DNA from: Mesorhizobium caraganae
GTDB lineage: Bacteria; Pseudomonadota; Alphaproteobacteria; Rhizobiales; Rhizobiaceae
DNA length: 64,000 nt
Assembly (NCBI RefSeq): GCF_016836705.1
Contig: NZ_JAFCGY010000001.1
Location: forward strand, 372,001 to 436,000
Direction of reading: 5' to 3'
The translations under genes and the position numbers were made by a program. Shown here piece by piece: positions 18,391-26,713 of the stretch (positions are counted from its first letter, which is position 1; each line of letters opens with the position of its first letter). The notes under the pieces were generated by a model. The model did no database searches. It was not told where the DNA came from and was given only the letters and a program-made list of their open reading frames with translations.

Positions 18391-19641
18391 ATGATCACGC
18401 TCACCTACCGCATCGAGACATCAGGCAGCATCGAGGCGCTGGCGGCCAAGATCGCCAGCGACCAGTCGACCGGAACCTTCGTTGCGCTGCCCGGTGAGAC
18501 CGAGGAACTCAAGGCCAGAGTGGCGGCGCGCGTTCTCGCCATACGCCATCTGCCTGAGGCTGACAGGCCCTCCATTCCCGAGGCCGGTGACGGGCCGTTC
18601 AAGCGCGCGGATGTCGACATCGCCTTTCCGTTCGATGCCATCGGCACCGACCTGTCAGCGCTGATGACGATTGCCATTGGCGGCGCCTATTCGATCAAGG
18701 GCCTGTCCGGCATTCGCGTCGTCGACATGAAGCTGCCGGAGCAATATCGCGGCGCTCATCCAGGTCCGCAGTTCGGCGTCGCCGGCAGCCGCCGGCTGAC
18801 CGGCGTCACGGATCGGCCGATCATCGGCACCATCGTCAAGCCGGCGCTGGGGCTGCGGCCGCACGAGATCGCCGCAATGGTGGGCGAGCTGATCGCCGCC
18901 GGCGTCGATTTCATCAAGGATGACGAGAAGCTGATGAGCCCGGCCTATTCGCCCTTGGCGGAACGGGTGAGGGCGATCATGCCGCTGATCCTCGACCATG
19001 AGCAGAAGACCGGCAAGAAGGTGATGTATGCCTTCGGCATTTCGCATGCCGATCCGGACGAGATGATGCGCAACCACGACTTTGTCGCCAAGGCTGGTGG
19101 CAATTGCGCGGTGGTCAACATCAATTCCATCGGCTTCGGCGGCATGGCCTTTCTCAGGAAGCGTTCCAGCCTGGTGCTGCACGCCCATCGCAACGGCTGG
19201 GATATCCTTACCCGCCATCCCGGCCTCGGCATGGACTTCAAGGTCTGGCAGCAATTCTGGCGGCTGCTCGGCGTCGACCAGTTCCAGATCAACGGCATCC
19301 AATCGAAATACTGGGAGCCGGACGCGTCCTTCGTCGAATCCTTCAAGGCGGTGACGACACCGATCTTTTTGCCTGAGGACTGCGCGCTGCCAGTGGCCGG
19401 CTCCGGCCAGTGGGGCGGGCAGGCGCCCGAGACCTATGCACGAACCGGCCGCACGGTCGACATGCTCTATCTGTGCGGCGGGGGCATCGTCAGCCATCCG
19501 GACGGGCCGGGCGCCGGCGTGCGCGCCGTGCAGCAGGCCTGGCAAGCTGCGGTCGACGGCATTTCGCTGGCGGAGTTCGCCTTGGGCCATCCTGAGCTGG
19601 CGCGGTCGATCGAAAAATTCGGCGACGGCAAGGCAGCCTGA
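18391..19641 (+). CDS. oiaX: RuBisCO-like protein, 3-oxo-isoapionate-4-phosphate decarboxylase
   Basis: 416 residues in the RuBisCO large-subunit superfamily: N-terminal domain to about residue 130, then the TIM barrel. The metal-site motif is intact, DFIKDDE with Lys176 (carbamylated in the family), Asp178 and Glu179, and TIVKPALGL supplies Lys150. Other active-site loops differ from true RuBisCO, and no small subunit or phosphoribulokinase is nearby. OiaX proteins of apiose degraders remove CO2 from 3-oxo-isoapionate 4-phosphate to give L-erythrulose 1-phosphate; the next gene, five bases on, is the matching kinase. The ATG at 18391 gives the usual family start; the long upstream frame is not coding. 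The transcarboxylase/hydrolase OiaT is a related alternative. Confidence 0.85.
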   Translation: MITLTYRIETSGSIEALAAKIASDQSTGTFVALPGETEELKARVAARVLAIRHLPEADRPSIPEAGDGPFKRADVDIAFPFDAIGTDLSALMTIAIGGAYSIKGLSGIRVVDMKLPEQYRGAHPGPQFGVAGSRRLTGVTDRPIIGTIVKPALGLRPHEIAAMVGELIAAGVDFIKDDEKLMSPAYSPLAERVRAIMPLILDHEQKTGKKVMYAFGISHADPDEMMRNHDFVAKAGGNCAVVNINSIGFGGMAFLRKRSSLVLHAHRNGWDILTRHPGLGMDFKVWQQFWRLLGVDQFQINGIQSKYWEPDASFVESFKAVTTPIFLPEDCALPVAGSGQWGGQAPETYARTGRTVDMLYLCGGGIVSHPDGPGAGVRAVQQAWQAAVDGISLAEFALGHPELARSIEKFGDGKAA

Positions 19642-19645
19642 AGCG

Positions 19646-20980
19646 ATGCAAAACCTACTGCTCAGCTATTATGGCGACGACCTCACCGGCTCGACCGATG
19701 TGATGGAGGCGCTCGAGCTCGGGGGCGTGCCGACCGTGCTGTTCATGCGCCGGCCGAACGCGGCCATGCTTGCGCAGTTCAGCCATTGCCGAGCCATCGG
19801 ACTGGCCGGCACCAGCCGCAGCGAGGCTCCGCTCTGGATGGACACGAACCTGCGCGAAGCCTTCGCCTGGCTGAAGACGCTGAACGCCGCGCTCTGCCAC
19901 TACAAGGTCTGCTCGACCTTCGACTCCAGCCCGACGATCGGCAGCATCGGCCGCGCCATCGAGATCGGTCGCTCGGTCTTCGCGCAGGACAGCGTGCCGC
20001 TGCTGGTCGGGGCGCCGCAACTCAAGCGCTACACCGCCTTTGGCCATCTGTTCGCCGCCTATCGCGAAAAGTATTTCCGCATCGACCGCCATCCGGTGAT
20101 GAGCCGCCACCCGACCACGCCGATGGATGAATCCGACCTGCTGATCCATCTGTCGCGGCAGACGGAGCTGACGTCGGGGCTGGTCGATCTCGCGACGCTG
20201 CAGTCGGCGGGCCGGTCTGAAGCGTTCGATCGCTTGTTCGCCGAGGGCACCGACATCGTGCTTGTCGATGTCGACAGTCGGGAGACGCAGGCGCTTGCCG
20301 GCAAGGAGATTTGGCGTGTCCGCAAGCCGGGCGGCTCGTTCGTCGTCGGCTCGTCCGGGATCGAATATGCGCTGCTGGCCGAATGGGTGTCGAACGGGAC
20401 GGTCAGTGCTGAACCGAAATTTTCGCCGCCGGGTGCGGCCGACCGGGTCGCGGTGATCTCGGGCAGTTGTTCGCCGACGACCGAACGACAGATCCGGCAC
20501 GCTTTGACCGACGGCTTCGACGGCATCGAGGTCGATCCTGTCGAACTGATCTCCGAAGCGTCCGGAGATGCAATCGCGCGCGCAGTTTCTGCCGGCCGCT
20601 CCAGTCTGGAAGCCGGCCGCAGTGTGGTTCTCTACACCGCCCTTGGTCCCGCGGCGGACCGCGGCGCCGAAATCGACCGGCAGGAAGGTGCCCGCCACAA
20701 GCTTGGTCGCGGCCTTGGCGAACTGCTTCGCGCGCTGACGATCGAGCAGAATTTGCAACGCGTGGTCATTGCCGGCGGCGACACGTCGAGCCACGCGCTG
20801 GGCCAGATGGGTGTCGATGCGCTGACGGTGCGGATGCCGCTGCCGGCGTCGCCGGGCTCGCCGCTTTGCGTCGCTCACTCGCGCATCAAGGCGATCGATG
20901 GGCTGGAGGTGGCGCTCAAGGGCGGGCAGGTCGGAACCGATCGCTATTTCAGCGCCATCCGTGACGGCCTTCGCAGTTGA
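19646..20980 (+). CDS. oiaK: 3-oxo-isoapionate kinase, DUF1537 family
   Basis: 444 residues with the two-domain DUF1537 (four-carbon acid sugar kinase) layout: N-terminal sugar-binding domain opening with YYGDDLTGSTDV (Asp11, Asp12), and a C-terminal nucleotide-binding domain with SGSCSPTTERQI and the Gly-rich GGDTSSHALGQMG near 370. In the apiose route OiaK phosphorylates 3-oxo-isoapionate to feed OiaX. ATG 19646 follows the oiaX stop by four bases, so the pair forms one operon under operator copy C. Erythronate- or threonate-type kinases are related, but the neighbours favour OiaK. Confidence 0.83.
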   Translation: MQNLLLSYYGDDLTGSTDVMEALELGGVPTVLFMRRPNAAMLAQFSHCRAIGLAGTSRSEAPLWMDTNLREAFAWLKTLNAALCHYKVCSTFDSSPTIGSIGRAIEIGRSVFAQDSVPLLVGAPQLKRYTAFGHLFAAYREKYFRIDRHPVMSRHPTTPMDESDLLIHLSRQTELTSGLVDLATLQSAGRSEAFDRLFAEGTDIVLVDVDSRETQALAGKEIWRVRKPGGSFVVGSSGIEYALLAEWVSNGTVSAEPKFSPPGAADRVAVISGSCSPTTERQIRHALTDGFDGIEVDPVELISEASGDAIARAVSAGRSSLEAGRSVVLYTALGPAADRGAEIDRQEGARHKLGRGLGELLRALTIEQNLQRVVIAGGDTSSHALGQMGVDALTVRMPLPASPGSPLCVAHSRIKAIDGLEVALKGGQVGTDRYFSAIRDGLRS

Positions 20981-21104
20981 CAACGCGTCGGCGCCATCAA
21001 CCGCGAGATCCATCCGTGCCTCGACTAGCACCGAGGCCTTAGTGAAAGCCTAGTCGACAACCTGAAACGCAATGGCTTGAATGGCATCGAAATTGTCGCG
21101 CATG

Positions 21105-21133
21105 TTGACGTTAAATTCACATAAAGATATGGG
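21105..21133 (+). promoter_or_regulatory. promoter/operator of the FGGY-DeoR-FAD operon
   Basis: TTGACG (21105-21110) and TATGGG (21128-21133) stand 17 bases apart as -35 and -10. The -35 is embedded in TTGACGTTAAATTCAC, whose GTTAAATTCAC is a near-perfect dyad. The same 16 bases, with one change, occur at the eryD promoter. It lies 135 bases before the kinase start. Confidence 0.6.
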
Positions 21134-21267
21134 TTCTTTCTCGCGGCAAGGTGCTTTTATCGTTCGTCTGCCTTGCTCTATCGGGGTTGTCGCTATGTGT
21201 TTCGCCCTTGCATCAGACTGCAGGATCGCGCTGTAGCAATCGCCAGTTGCTGAAAGAGGCGGTGATC

Positions 21268-22797
21268 ATGCCCAGCCTGCTCGGAATCGATAACGGTCTC
21301 ACGGTCACCAAGGCGGTCATCTTCGATGCCGACGGCACGCAATTGTCTGTGGCGCGTCGCCGGGTGCCGCAATCTATGCCCCTTGCGCGTTCGGTGGAAC
21401 GCGACATGGCGGGCCTGTGGCAAGCGACCGCCGACGCCATCAAGGAGGCGATCGCGCTTTCCGGCAGGCCGGCGGAGGACATCAAGGCGGTAGCGGCGAC
21501 TGCGCATGGCGATGGTCTCTATCTGCTCGATCATGACCGTCAGCCTTTGGGACCAGGCATCCTATCGCTCGACAGCCGCGCCGGCGACATTGTCGACAGG
21601 TGGTCCGCCGGTATCGTTTTCACCGATGCGCTGGCGACGACAGGCCAGACGCCGCATGTTTCGGCGCCGTCGGCGCTGCTGGCATGGCTCAAGCAGAACG
21701 ATCCTGATCGCTATGGCCGCATCGGCCATGTGCTGGCCTGCAAAGACTGGCTGCGCTTTTGCCTGACCGGCACGATAGGGACCGATCGTACGGAGGCCAG
21801 CACCTCATTCACGGATTTTCGCACCCAAGCCTATTCGCCCGAAGCGCTGCGCATCTTCGGGATGGACGATCTGTTCGACGCGCTGCCGTCGGTGGCGCAT
21901 TCGGCTGACATCGCCGGTCAAGTCACCGCCGATGCCGCCGAAAGGACTGGGCTTCGCAAGGGAACACCGGTCGCCTGCGGCCTGCACGACGTGGCCGCCT
22001 CGGCGCTTGGCATGGGTGGCCATGAGGACGGCGTGCTCGCCATCGTCGCCGGTACCTATTCCATCAACGAAGTCGTCTCTTCGCAACCGCGCGTCGATCA
22101 GCGTTGGTTCTGCCGCAACGCCATCGACGCGGGCCGCTGGAACAACATGGCGATCTCGCCGGCCTCGACTGCGAACTACGACTGGTTTCTCGACACTTTC
22201 TGCCGCTTGGAGCAAGACAGGACAAACGCGGATGGCGGCTCCCTCCACGAATTGCTAGCGGGAGAGATCGACGCGGCGTTGAAGAAGCCCTCGACCATCC
22301 TGTTTCATCCCTATCTGTTCGGCTCTCCTTATGGCGACGTGGCCAGCGGCAGCTTTATCGGCCTGCATGGCTGGCACAATCGCGGCGACATGCTGAAGGC
22401 GGTTCTGGAAGGCATTGTCTTCAATCACCGCACCCATGTCGAGGCCTTGCGCGAAGGCTTTGCCGTTCGCGAGATCCGCCTGACCGGTGGCGGTTCGCGC
22501 AATCCTGCCTTCGTCCAGATGTTTGCCGACGTGCTGAACGCTCCGGTCACCATCACCTCGACCGACGAGGCCGCGGCCCTGGGCGCCGCCCTTTGCGCGG
22601 GGGCCGCGGTCGGGATCTTCGCGACGCCGCAACAGGGCGCCAGGCAGGTCGGGATGAAAGAGCGCAAATATCAGCCAGCGCCGGCCTCCAGTGCTGTGTT
22701 CAATGAGCGGTTTTCGCTCTACTGCCGCATAGCCGAGCAGCTGAAGTCGCATTGGCCGGAAATCGAAAGGCTGGCGCGGCCGGGGGAAAACGCATGA
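21268..22797 (+). CDS. FGGY-family carbohydrate kinase of unassigned polyol
   Basis: 509 residues: N-terminal actin-like domain with LLGIDNGLTVTKAVIFDADG and C-terminal domain with LTGGGSRNPAFVQMFADVL, the ATP-binding signature of the FGGY family. LyxK/XylB-like enzymes of this type phosphorylate ketoses or polyols. It overlaps a DeoR regulator (ATGA), which overlaps a GlpD-like dehydrogenase, mirroring eryA-eryB but with diverged sequence. That suggests polyol to polyol phosphate to ketose phosphate. ATG 21268 has AAAGAGG upstream; an earlier in-frame start at 21151 falls in the promoter leader. Glycerol kinase is unlikely from the active-site loops; L-threitol, other tetritols or an apiose-related polyol are open options. 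Confidence 0.82.
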   Translation: MPSLLGIDNGLTVTKAVIFDADGTQLSVARRRVPQSMPLARSVERDMAGLWQATADAIKEAIALSGRPAEDIKAVAATAHGDGLYLLDHDRQPLGPGILSLDSRAGDIVDRWSAGIVFTDALATTGQTPHVSAPSALLAWLKQNDPDRYGRIGHVLACKDWLRFCLTGTIGTDRTEASTSFTDFRTQAYSPEALRIFGMDDLFDALPSVAHSADIAGQVTADAAERTGLRKGTPVACGLHDVAASALGMGGHEDGVLAIVAGTYSINEVVSSQPRVDQRWFCRNAIDAGRWNNMAISPASTANYDWFLDTFCRLEQDRTNADGGSLHELLAGEIDAALKKPSTILFHPYLFGSPYGDVASGSFIGLHGWHNRGDMLKAVLEGIVFNHRTHVEALREGFAVREIRLTGGGSRNPAFVQMFADVLNAPVTITSTDEAAALGAALCAGAAVGIFATPQQGARQVGMKERKYQPAPASSAVFNERFSLYCRIAEQLKSHWPEIERLARPGENA

Positions 22798-23570
22798 TCA
22801 AGGCCGACGAACGACGCGAAGAGATCGCCGATTATGTGATCAAGCTGGGGCAGGTGCGCATCGACGATCTGGTCGAGCATTTCGGCGTGTCGCGCATGAC
22901 CATCCACCGGCACATCGACCGGCTTGCGCAGCAGGGCGTGCTGCGCAAGCTGCATGGCGCGGTGACGGTTCAGCCCTCGGGTCTCTATGAGAGCGCCTTC
23001 CGCTACCGGGTGACGGTCAATCGAGCCGAGAAGGATGCACTTGCGCGGGCAGCACTGGATTATGTCGAGGCCGGCCAGGTGGTGATGCTCGACGATTCAT
23101 CGACGGCAAACGCGGTCGCGACGCTGCTGCTCGACGTCAAGCCGCTGACGGTTGTCACTAACAGCGTGTCGACGGCTGCGCTGCTGATCAATGTCGACGA
23201 CCTCGACTTCATCTGTCTCGGCGGCCAGTATCACGGCACCTACAATGCCTATATCGGCATCGTCTGCGAGAACGCCGTGGCGCAGTTGCGCGCCAATGTG
23301 CTGATCTGTTCGGCTTCAGCCGTCACCGGAACCACTGCTTTCATCCAGGATCCGAATGTCGTGCGGGTCAAGCAGGCGATGATGGCCGCATCGGTCAAGC
23401 GCATCCTTTTGGTCGACCACGCAAAATTCGACCGGATCGCGCTGCATGTCTTCGACGATCTGACCAGTTTCGACGCCGTGCTGGTGACCGAGGGCCTGGG
23501 CGATGCGCAGGCGCAGAGCCTCGAACGGGCAGGGGTGAAGTTGCGCATCGTCAAGACGAAAGCGTCATGA
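22794..23570 (+). CDS. DeoR-family transcriptional regulator
   Basis: 258 residues: N-terminal helix-turn-helix (DERREEIADYVIKLGQVRI, recognition helix around VSRMTIHRHIDRL, residues 35-47) and a C-terminal sugar-phosphate-binding DeoR sensor domain with VVMLDDSSTANAV and LLVDHAKFDR. Members repress catabolic operons and respond to phosphorylated sugars. It is translated in overlap with the kinase upstream and the FAD dehydrogenase downstream, so it probably controls its own operon. Brucella has a DeoR protein (EryR) in its erythritol region, and this may be its counterpart; the shared operator-like element at 21105 and 25485 is the likely target. Confidence 0.88.
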   Translation: MIKADERREEIADYVIKLGQVRIDDLVEHFGVSRMTIHRHIDRLAQQGVLRKLHGAVTVQPSGLYESAFRYRVTVNRAEKDALARAALDYVEAGQVVMLDDSSTANAVATLLLDVKPLTVVTNSVSTAALLINVDDLDFICLGGQYHGTYNAYIGIVCENAVAQLRANVLICSASAVTGTTAFIQDPNVVRVKQAMMAASVKRILLVDHAKFDRIALHVFDDLTSFDAVLVTEGLGDAQAQSLERAGVKLRIVKTKAS

Positions 23571-25279
23571 GCCCAGCCGAAGGAGCAGGGGCGAAAAATC
23601 GCGCCGGACACCTCGTCGCGATGGCCGGGACCGGCGAGGTCGACGTCGTCATTCTTGGCGCCGGCGTCAACGGGGCAGGGCTGTTTCGCGATCTGTGCGC
23701 GCAAGGTGTCAGCTGCCTGATCGTCGACAAGGCGGATTTCGGCTCGGGCACCAGTGCCGCGCCGTCGAGGCTCATCCACGGTGGCCTGAAATATCTCGAG
23801 ACCGGCGAGTTCGGGCTGGTGGCGCAGTCGACGCTCGAACGCAATCTGCTTCTGCAAAACGCCCCGCACTATGTCAGCCCGCTGCCGACCGTCATCCCGA
23901 TCTTCTCGTGGAGCAAGGGCATGCTGGCGGCGTTGCGAACGCTGTTCGGCTCGACCAGCGCGCCGCGCAGCCGCGGCGCCATACTGATCAAGATCGGCTT
24001 GATGATCTACGATTTCTACGGTTCGCGAAACCAGGTCATGCCGCGCCACCGCATGGTCGGACGGCGGCAGACACTTCGCGAGCTGCCGGCGCTCAATCCG
24101 GCGATCGTCGCCACCGGCACCTACTACGACGCCAAGATAAGCCACCCGGAACGGCTGGTGCTGGAACTGATCCTCGACGGCTTGCAGGCCCACCCGGCGT
24201 CTGCCAGTGCCAACTACACGACACTGGCGGCTTCAGCCAATGGCGTGCTCACCTTCCAGCCGGAAAACGGCACCGCTTTTTCGGTGCGGCCGAAGCTGGT
24301 GGTGAACGCCGCCGGTCCGTGGATCGATGACGTCAATGCGTTGCTTGGCGCGTCGTCGAAGATGATCGGCGGCACCAAGGGCTCGCATATCCTGTTGAAG
24401 CATGACGAACTGGTCAAAAGCCTCGCAGGGCGCATGCTCTATTTCGAAGCCGATGACGGCCGCATCTGCCTGGTTTACGACTATCTCGGCCTGGCGCTGG
24501 TCGGCTCGACCGACATCAAGGCCGACAATCCGGACGCGGTGCGCTGCCAACCCGAAGAAGTCGACTATCTGCTCGACAGCGTGCGAACGCTGCTGCCGGG
24601 CATGGCGTTCGAGCGAGACCAGATCGTCTATGCCTATAGCGGCATCCGACCCCTGCCGACGTCTGAAGCAGCGACGCCCGGACTGATCAGCCGCGATCAT
24701 TCGGCGCCGGTTGCCGAGCCGGACGGCAACAGGCCCTTTGCAGTCATTTCGCTGGTCGGCGGCAAATGGACGACGTTCCGGGGCTTTGCCGAGGAAGTCG
24801 CTGACACCGTGCTCGGGCGCTTGCAGCGCAGCCGCAAGGTGTCGACTCAGTCGATGCCGATCGGGGGTGGGAGGGATTTTCCGGCCAATGCCGCGGCGCG
24901 CGCGGACTGGCTGGCTGAGGCGCAGCAGGCAACGGGCGTCGAGCAAGGGCGCCTTGACCAATTGCTGTCGCGCTACGGGACCAGAGCCGCGCAGATCGCC
25001 AGGCACAGGTCGAATGATGAAGGTCGCCTGCCGGACTCGAACGGCTATAGCAAGGCTGAAATCGACTACATCGCGCGCAACGAATTCGTCGAACATTTGG
25101 CCGATGTCGTCATGCGTCGCAGCACTTTGGCGATAGGCGGTTCGCTGACGCGCCGCGACCTGGAGGAGATTGCCGCGATCGTCGGGCGGGCGTTGGCGTG
25201 GAACACGGAGCGCCTCGCGCGGGAAGTCGAAGCCGCGGTTGTCGAGCTCGAGGGCAGGAACCTGATGCGGCTGGACTGA
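23567..25279 (+). CDS. GlpD-like FAD-dependent polyol-phosphate dehydrogenase
   Basis: 570 residues resembling glycerol-3-phosphate dehydrogenase GlpD: FAD motif VVILGAGVNGAGLFRD (about 26-41), SRLIHGGLKYLETGEFGL, the flavin-proximal NAAGPWIDDV and KGSHILLKHDEL, and a C-terminal helical domain. It should oxidise a polyol phosphate at the membrane and pass electrons to quinone. It differs clearly from the eryB product at 32.7 kb and is about 65 residues longer. Paired with the FGGY kinase two genes upstream, it would yield a ketose phosphate. Plain glycerol-3-phosphate is possible, but a dedicated kinase in the same operon and the link to erythritol regulation suggest a different substrate. 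Confidence 0.82.
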   Translation: MSPAEGAGAKNRAGHLVAMAGTGEVDVVILGAGVNGAGLFRDLCAQGVSCLIVDKADFGSGTSAAPSRLIHGGLKYLETGEFGLVAQSTLERNLLLQNAPHYVSPLPTVIPIFSWSKGMLAALRTLFGSTSAPRSRGAILIKIGLMIYDFYGSRNQVMPRHRMVGRRQTLRELPALNPAIVATGTYYDAKISHPERLVLELILDGLQAHPASASANYTTLAASANGVLTFQPENGTAFSVRPKLVVNAAGPWIDDVNALLGASSKMIGGTKGSHILLKHDELVKSLAGRMLYFEADDGRICLVYDYLGLALVGSTDIKADNPDAVRCQPEEVDYLLDSVRTLLPGMAFERDQIVYAYSGIRPLPTSEAATPGLISRDHSAPVAEPDGNRPFAVISLVGGKWTTFRGFAEEVADTVLGRLQRSRKVSTQSMPIGGGRDFPANAAARADWLAEAQQATGVEQGRLDQLLSRYGTRAAQIARHRSNDEGRLPDSNGYSKAEIDYIARNEFVEHLADVVMRRSTLAIGGSLTRRDLEEIAAIVGRALAWNTERLAREVEAAVVELEGRNLMRLD

Positions 25280-25310
25280 TCGCGCCATCGCCGACGCCGA
25301 CAGTATTCTG

Positions 25311-25332
25311 GGGCAATCCGATCGGTTTGCCC
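25311..25332 (+). terminator. hairpin terminator after the FAD dehydrogenase
   Basis: GGGCAATCC pairs with GGTTTGCCC (one T-T mismatch) over a GATC loop, followed by TTGTTG. It lies 32 bases past the stop and separates this operon from the erythritol locus. Confidence 0.5.
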
Positions 25333-25484
25333 TTGTTGCGCCTTGTGCATCAAACTTCCCATCTTACACCCAGATTGGGATTTTCATCGTCACCGAACAT
25401 TTTAACAAAAACAAACGCTTATTCCTTATTTCGGCTGCCGACGCTCGAGGGTCCATGTCGTCGTTGAATATTATATAACGCAAA

Positions 25485-25513
25485 TTGACGTTAAATTAAC
25501 GCCGCCGTATGAT
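25485..25513 (+). promoter_or_regulatory. promoter/operator of the erythritol operon
   Basis: TTGACG (25485-25490) and TATGAT (25508-25513) with exactly 17 bases between them form a near-consensus sigma-70 promoter. The spacer begins GTTAAATTAAC (25490-25500), a perfect 11-base dyad. The 16-base block matches the one at 21105 in 15 positions, so a repressor could control both. Confidence 0.65.
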
Positions 25514-25657
25514 CGCCTGATATGTTGACCTCCTAATATGCTGCGTCGGCTGCCGATCCGTCGGCTGAGGCAACCACCTGCGGAGGATTGACAGCGATGC
25601 AAAGGTGTGAAAATTTTTGCATACAAAGATAATATTATCACCTGGGGAGAGGATGGC

Positions 25658-26680
25658 TTGAAATCCGGCGGAACCGCGAACCGCGACCACGAGTCCAGCC
25701 TCGCCACGCGCGCGGCCTGGCTCCACTATGCCGGAGGTCTCACACAGGCTCAGGTGGCCAAGCGGCTTGGCCTGACCAGCCTCAAGGCGCATCGGCTGAT
25801 CACTAAGGCCAACCAGGACGGCCTGGTCAGAGTGTTCATCGACGGAGATGTCGCCGAATGCGTCGACCTGGAGCAGCGCCTGACCGCCGCCTATGGGCTC
25901 GACTATTGCGAGGTGGTTCCCGATCTCGATCAGGGCGAACTGCCGCTCAAAGGTCTGGGCATTGCCGGCGCCCAGTTCCTCAAGCGCGAAATCGATCGCG
26001 GCGAAGACATGCTGATCGGCGTCGGCCATGGCCGCACGCTTGCGGCCAGCGTCGAATATCTGACACGCACCACTGCTGCCCACATCCGTTTTGTCTCGTT
26101 GCTTGGCGGGGTAACGCGCAAATTCGCCGCCAACCCGCACGACGTCATGCATCGCCTGGCCGAGCGGACCGGCGCGCAGGCTTTTGTCATGCCGGTGCCT
26201 TTTGTCGCCAACACCGCCGAGGACCGTGAGGTGCTGCTTGGCCAGCGTGGCATCAGCGATGTCTTTGCGCTCGCCAGCCGGTCCGACCTGATGTTCGTCG
26301 GAATAGGCACGGCCGAGCGGGAAGCGTCGCTGGTCGCCACAGGCATGATCGAGCCGTCCGAAATCGACGATGTCAAACGTGACGGTGGCGTCGGCGAATT
26401 GCTTGCGCATTTCTTCGACGACAAGGGCCGCCCGGTCGAAACGGCGCTGTCGGAAAGAATCCTGGCGCTGCCCCGCGACCAGCTGAAGGGCCGCAGGATC
26501 GTCGCGGTGGCCGGCGGCAAGGTGAAAGTACGGGCCATCAAGGCGGTGCTCGAAAGCCGTTATCTGAGCGGCCTGATCACTGACGAATGCACCGCCAGGG
26601 CACTGATCGAACAGGGCCGGCTTGAGAGTGCATCCGGTGCAACGAAACGCCGCGTGAACGGAGGATCGTCGAATGCGTGA
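25658..26680 (+). CDS. eryD: SorC-family erythritol regulator
   Basis: 340 residues from TTG 25658, which follows GGGGAGAGGATGGC; an in-frame GTG at 25607 would add 17 residues without homology. The N-terminal helix-turn-helix ATRAAWLHYAGGLTQAQVAKRLG and LTSLKAHRLITKA, then the SorC sugar-binding domain with IGVGHGRTLAASVEYL, closely follow EryD of Brucella and rhizobia. EryD represses the erythritol genes and is relieved by erythritol or its phosphate. It is the first gene after the promoter at 25485, so it is likely to be autoregulated with the transporter downstream. Confidence 0.88.
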   Translation: MKSGGTANRDHESSLATRAAWLHYAGGLTQAQVAKRLGLTSLKAHRLITKANQDGLVRVFIDGDVAECVDLEQRLTAAYGLDYCEVVPDLDQGELPLKGLGIAGAQFLKREIDRGEDMLIGVGHGRTLAASVEYLTRTTAAHIRFVSLLGGVTRKFAANPHDVMHRLAERTGAQAFVMPVPFVANTAEDREVLLGQRGISDVFALASRSDLMFVGIGTAEREASLVATGMIEPSEIDDVKRDGGVGELLAHFFDDKGRPVETALSERILALPRDQLKGRRIVAVAGGKVKVRAIKAVLESRYLSGLITDECTARALIEQGRLESASGATKRRVNGGSSNA

Positions 26681-26713
26681 CAACGGAAAATCCGCTTCGC
26701 TGGTGGTTGTATC

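Larger units (their letters stand above)
25280..25657. other. intergenic region carrying the erythritol promoter
   Basis: This 378-base gap is AT-rich compared with its surroundings, above all between 25360 and 25500. It contains the terminator at 25311 and the promoter/operator at 25485. No reading frame in it looks real. Confidence 0.5.

Noticed and set aside
18391..19641. true RuBisCO large subunit for CO2 fixation
   Set aside because: Metal ligands are present but other catalytic loops differ, no small subunit or phosphoribulokinase is nearby, and it is coupled to a DUF1537 kinase in an apiose cluster.
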